From Kribbella voronezhensis (GTDB lineage Bacteria > Actinomycetota > Actinomycetes > Propionibacteriales > Kribbellaceae), in contig NZ_SOCE01000001.1 in the NCBI RefSeq assembly GCF_004365175.1, positions 1,103,154 to 1,167,153 of the forward strand: a stretch of DNA of 64,000 nucleotides, given 5' to 3'. The position numbers and the translations under genes are program-made. The notes under the pieces were generated by a model that made no database searches, had not been told where the DNA came from, and was given only the letters and a program-made list of their open reading frames with translations. This document shows positions 61,834 to 64,000 of this stretch, piece by piece. How positions within the stretch are numbered: the first letter of the stretch is position 1; the number at the start of each line of letters is the position of its first letter.

Positions 61834-64000
61834 TTAGTGGGTGGGGCTGGTTGCCAGGGAGAGGCCGTGGGGTGTGGTGAGGACTGCGAGGGAGCCTTGG
61901 GTGTCGGTGCGGGCGATGGTCATGCCGGCGTGGGTGAGGAGGTCGAGGGTGCGCGGGGCCGGGTGGCCGTAGTCGTTGTCGATGCCGGCGGAAATCAAGG
62001 CGAGTTTGGCGCCGGTGGATTGGATGAAGGCAGGGTCCTGTTGAGCGGAACCGTGGTGCGGGACCTTGAGCACGTCGGCTCGAAGGTCGACTCCAGTGGC
62101 GAGGACAGCTCGCTGGGATTCTGGTTCCAGGTCGCCGGTGAGGAAGAGGCGCAGGCCGGCGACCTCGACCATCATGGCGATGCTCGCGTTGTTCTCCGGT
62201 GAACCTTCGTCGGTGGAAGTCGCAGAGGATCTGCCTGGCTGGGGCACTGCGGGAACTCGCGCCGGCCAGAAGGTGGTCCAGCTGACTGGGCCGATCGTGC
62301 GTTGTTCATGAAAGGCAACGGTTCGGAGCGGTATCCGATGCAACTCAGCCAGTTCGGCGACGCGCCTGTACTCGGCAGCGGGCGACGAATACGGCGTCAC
62401 CTCGATCTCATCCACCTGCCTGCCACGCAGTACGCCGGCCAGTCCGCCGACGTGATCGGCGTGGAAGTGGGTGAAGACGAGCACCGGCACGCGAGTCACC
62501 TGCAACTCTCGCAGACAGCGGTCCATCGCTGCAGGGTCTGGCCCGGTGTCCACCACAACGGCGACGCCGGCACCAACTCGCAGTACTAGTCCATCGCCTT
62601 GGCCCACATCGCAAGCAACGAGGAGCCAGCCGTTCGGCGGCCAGGTGAGTGAACCGACGGGACGTAGTACGAGCACGGCGACCAGTACTACGGCGAGCAC
62701 GACAGCGATCGGCTTCGCCAGGATGCGGTGGAGGCCGATGATCAGGGCGAGGCAGAGCAGGGTGAGTACGCCGACGCCGATCACCGTGGCGGGCCAAGCG
62801 CTTGCGGCGCCGGGAAGGTTCGCTCCTCGCTGGGCGACGAGGATGATCCAGCGAGCCGGCCAGCCCGCGAGCCAACCGGTCAGGCGAGCCAGATCCGCGC
62901 TGAGCAAGGCAATACCGGCCGTACCGAATCCGATGATCGTGGCCGGGCTGACTGCTGGGCCGGCGAGCAGGTTCGCCGCTACGGCGATCAACGAGACCTG
63001 GCCTGACAACCAGGCGACCACCGGAGTACAGGCGATCTGTGCGGCGAGAGGGCAGGCGATTGCTTCCGCCAGACGCACGGGCATCCATTTCGCGAGCGCG
63101 TCACGCCAATCCGGGCCGAGCAGAACGATGCCGGCGGTGGCCAGTGCCGAGAGGGCGAACCCGGCAGACCTTGCCAGTGACGTGTCGAGCAACAACAAGA
63201 TGAATACGGCGACCGAGAGAGTCCGCACCGCTCGCCGACGGCCTCCGTTGCCGGTCATTGCTGCCAGGGCGACCAGTCCCATCACGGCGGCACGGAGCAC
63301 GCTTGGTTGCGGGCGAGCGAGTACGACGAACACGACCACCATCGCCAGGCCGACGACGTTCAGGCCGCGGGCACGGATGCCGAGCAACCTGGCCAGCGGC
63401 AGCACGAACGCGAGCAGCAGGGTCAGGTTCGTTCCTGAGACCGCTGACAGGTGGGTCAGGCCGGTGACTTTGAAGTCGTCGGACAGGTCGGCGGGGAGGC
63501 CGGACTCGTCGCCCATCACCAGGGCGGGGACCAGGCCGCGGACTGCCTCCGGCTGACCGGAGACTGCTTGCCGCAGCCCGGCTCGCACTCGTTCCGCGGC
63601 TCTCAGCCACCAGGCTGGTTCGTCCAGGATCTTCGGGGCCGCGCGTGCTGAGAGCATTGCGGCGACGTCGGAACCGGACTCGACCGGCGCCAACCTCCCG
63701 CCGGCTTCGAGGTGTTGGCCGAAACGGACCTCCTTCCAGCGGGCGGGGCCGACTACCAGCACCGGCGTATTCACTCGGGTGGTCTGCCCCCTACCGGTCA
63801 CCTCCTCGATCGTTGCTCTGACGACGACGTACGGCGGTCGTCGTCTGCTGGTGCTGGTCCGAACGGCTGGGTCGCCGTCGATCTTCAAGCGCACCTTCAC
63901 TGCGGCTTCGGTGGAGGCGAGTTCACGCACGGGACCGGCGCGGAGGCTCTGCGCTTGCAGGGCGGACGCGAATGCCATGCCCGCCACGACGACGGTCACG
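61834..64000 (-). CDS. comEC: ComEC/Rec2 competence protein, N-terminus outside window
   Basis: Membrane protein for DNA uptake or its actinobacterial equivalent; at least 721 residues are visible and the frame runs past base 64000. An OB-like extracytoplasmic part comes first, then the competence core with LTHLSAVSGTNLTLLLAFVLPLARLLGIRARG and about 8 further helices. The C-terminal metallo-beta-lactamase domain follows, with VLVFTHFHADHVGG (His, His, Asp, His). VPHHGSAQQDP adds a later metal-ligand region. The order comEC-holA-rpsT is standard for actinobacteria, and comEA would be expected just beyond the window. Confidence 0.93.
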   Translation of the reverse strand, partial: VTVVVAGMAFASALQAQSLRAGPVRELASTEAAVKVRLKIDGDPAVRTSTSRRRPPYVVVRATIEEVTGRGQTTRVNTPVLVVGPARWKEVRFGQHLEAGGRLAPVESGSDVAAMLSARAAPKILDEPAWWLRAAERVRAGLRQAVSGQPEAVRGLVPALVMGDESGLPADLSDDFKVTGLTHLSAVSGTNLTLLLAFVLPLARLLGIRARGLNVVGLAMVVVFVVLARPQPSVLRAAVMGLVALAAMTGNGGRRRAVRTLSVAVFILLLLDTSLARSAGFALSALATAGIVLLGPDWRDALAKWMPVRLAEAIACPLAAQIACTPVVAWLSGQVSLIAVAANLLAGPAVSPATIIGFGTAGIALLSADLARLTGWLAGWPARWIILVAQRGANLPGAASAWPATVIGVGVLTLLCLALIIGLHRILAKPIAVVLAVVLVAVLVLRPVGSLTWPPNGWLLVACDVGQGDGLVLRVGAGVAVVVDTGPDPAAMDRCLRELQVTRVPVLVFTHFHADHVGGLAGVLRGRQVDEIEVTPYSSPAAEYRRVAELAELHRIPLRTVAFHEQRTIGPVSWTTFWPARVPAVPQPGRSSATSTDEGSPENNASIAMMVEVAGLRLFLTGDLEPESQRAVLATGVDLRADVLKVPHHGSAQQDPAFIQSTGAKLALISAGIDNDYGHPAPRTLDLLTHAGMTIARTDTQGSLAVLTTPHGLSLATSPTH

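Overview
The window is about 70% GC, almost fully coding on both strands, with GTG/TTG starts and many 4-nt stop/start overlaps. Gene content and order point to a filamentous-type actinobacterium. The core order comEC-holA-rpsT-lepA, hemW, DUF3097, hrcA-dnaJ-rsmE, phoH-ybeY-CNNM-era, leuA is the one known from Streptomyces and relatives. Accessory genes are inserted into this backbone. Kribbella or another Nocardioidales/Propionibacteriales genus fits best, but that is an inference from style and synteny, not a database match.

Layout. 1-5.9 kb: partial aldo/keto reductase, then a three-gene ABC exporter (large FtsX-type permease plus two ATPases). 5.9-8.8 kb: tandem GNAT and leuA, the latter behind a leucine-codon leader peptide and attenuator hairpin. 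8.9-10.1 kb: a family of 159-bp repeats in inverted orientation on either side of one small F420/FMN-type oxidoreductase gene. 10.2-14.6 kb: furA-katG with a palindromic operator, then two GNAT genes. 14.6-18.8 kb: core operon phoH-ybeY-CNNM-(deaminase-like)-era. 18.8-21.5 kb: a putative metal-dependent hydrolase of unknown type and a sigma factor/GerMN-protein pair. 21.5-24.4 kb: hrcA-dnaJ-rsmE under a CIRCE element. 24.4-28.8 kb: ThuA/Gfo-Idh pair, MBL-fold hydrolase, NCS1 permease. 28.9-34.6 kb: DUF1349, DUF3097, a patatin with C-terminal membrane helices, and a lipoprotein/membrane-protein pair. 34.6-37 kb: a LacI regulator and a sugar-binding lipoprotein with no permease genes beside them. 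37.2-41.6 kb: hemW, a protein carrying an LQRTAGNAAV motif, and an acyl-CoA synthetase. 41.7-44.3 kb: a secreted PNGase A-like amidase and asd. 44.5-48.8 kb: a uronate catabolism block (tautomerase, SSS symporter, kduI, kduD, iclR) with three related operators. 48.8-53.8 kb: secreted exo-glucosaminidase with a CBM35, an MFS carrier and a MOSC protein. 53.8-64 kb: two antibiotic-kinase-like genes, lepA, a second sigma factor/membrane protein pair, an SRPBCC protein, rpsT, holA and partial comEC.

Working together: the kdu block should import and isomerise a ketodeoxyuronate under its own IclR repressor. The exo-glucosaminidase lies next to it but carries a different, GAAAGTTTC-centred operator, so chitosan use is probably controlled separately. 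Several genes appear leaderless, with a TANNNT -10 hexamer about 6-8 nt before the start codon. I saw no rRNA, tRNA, CRISPR array, transposase or phage gene.
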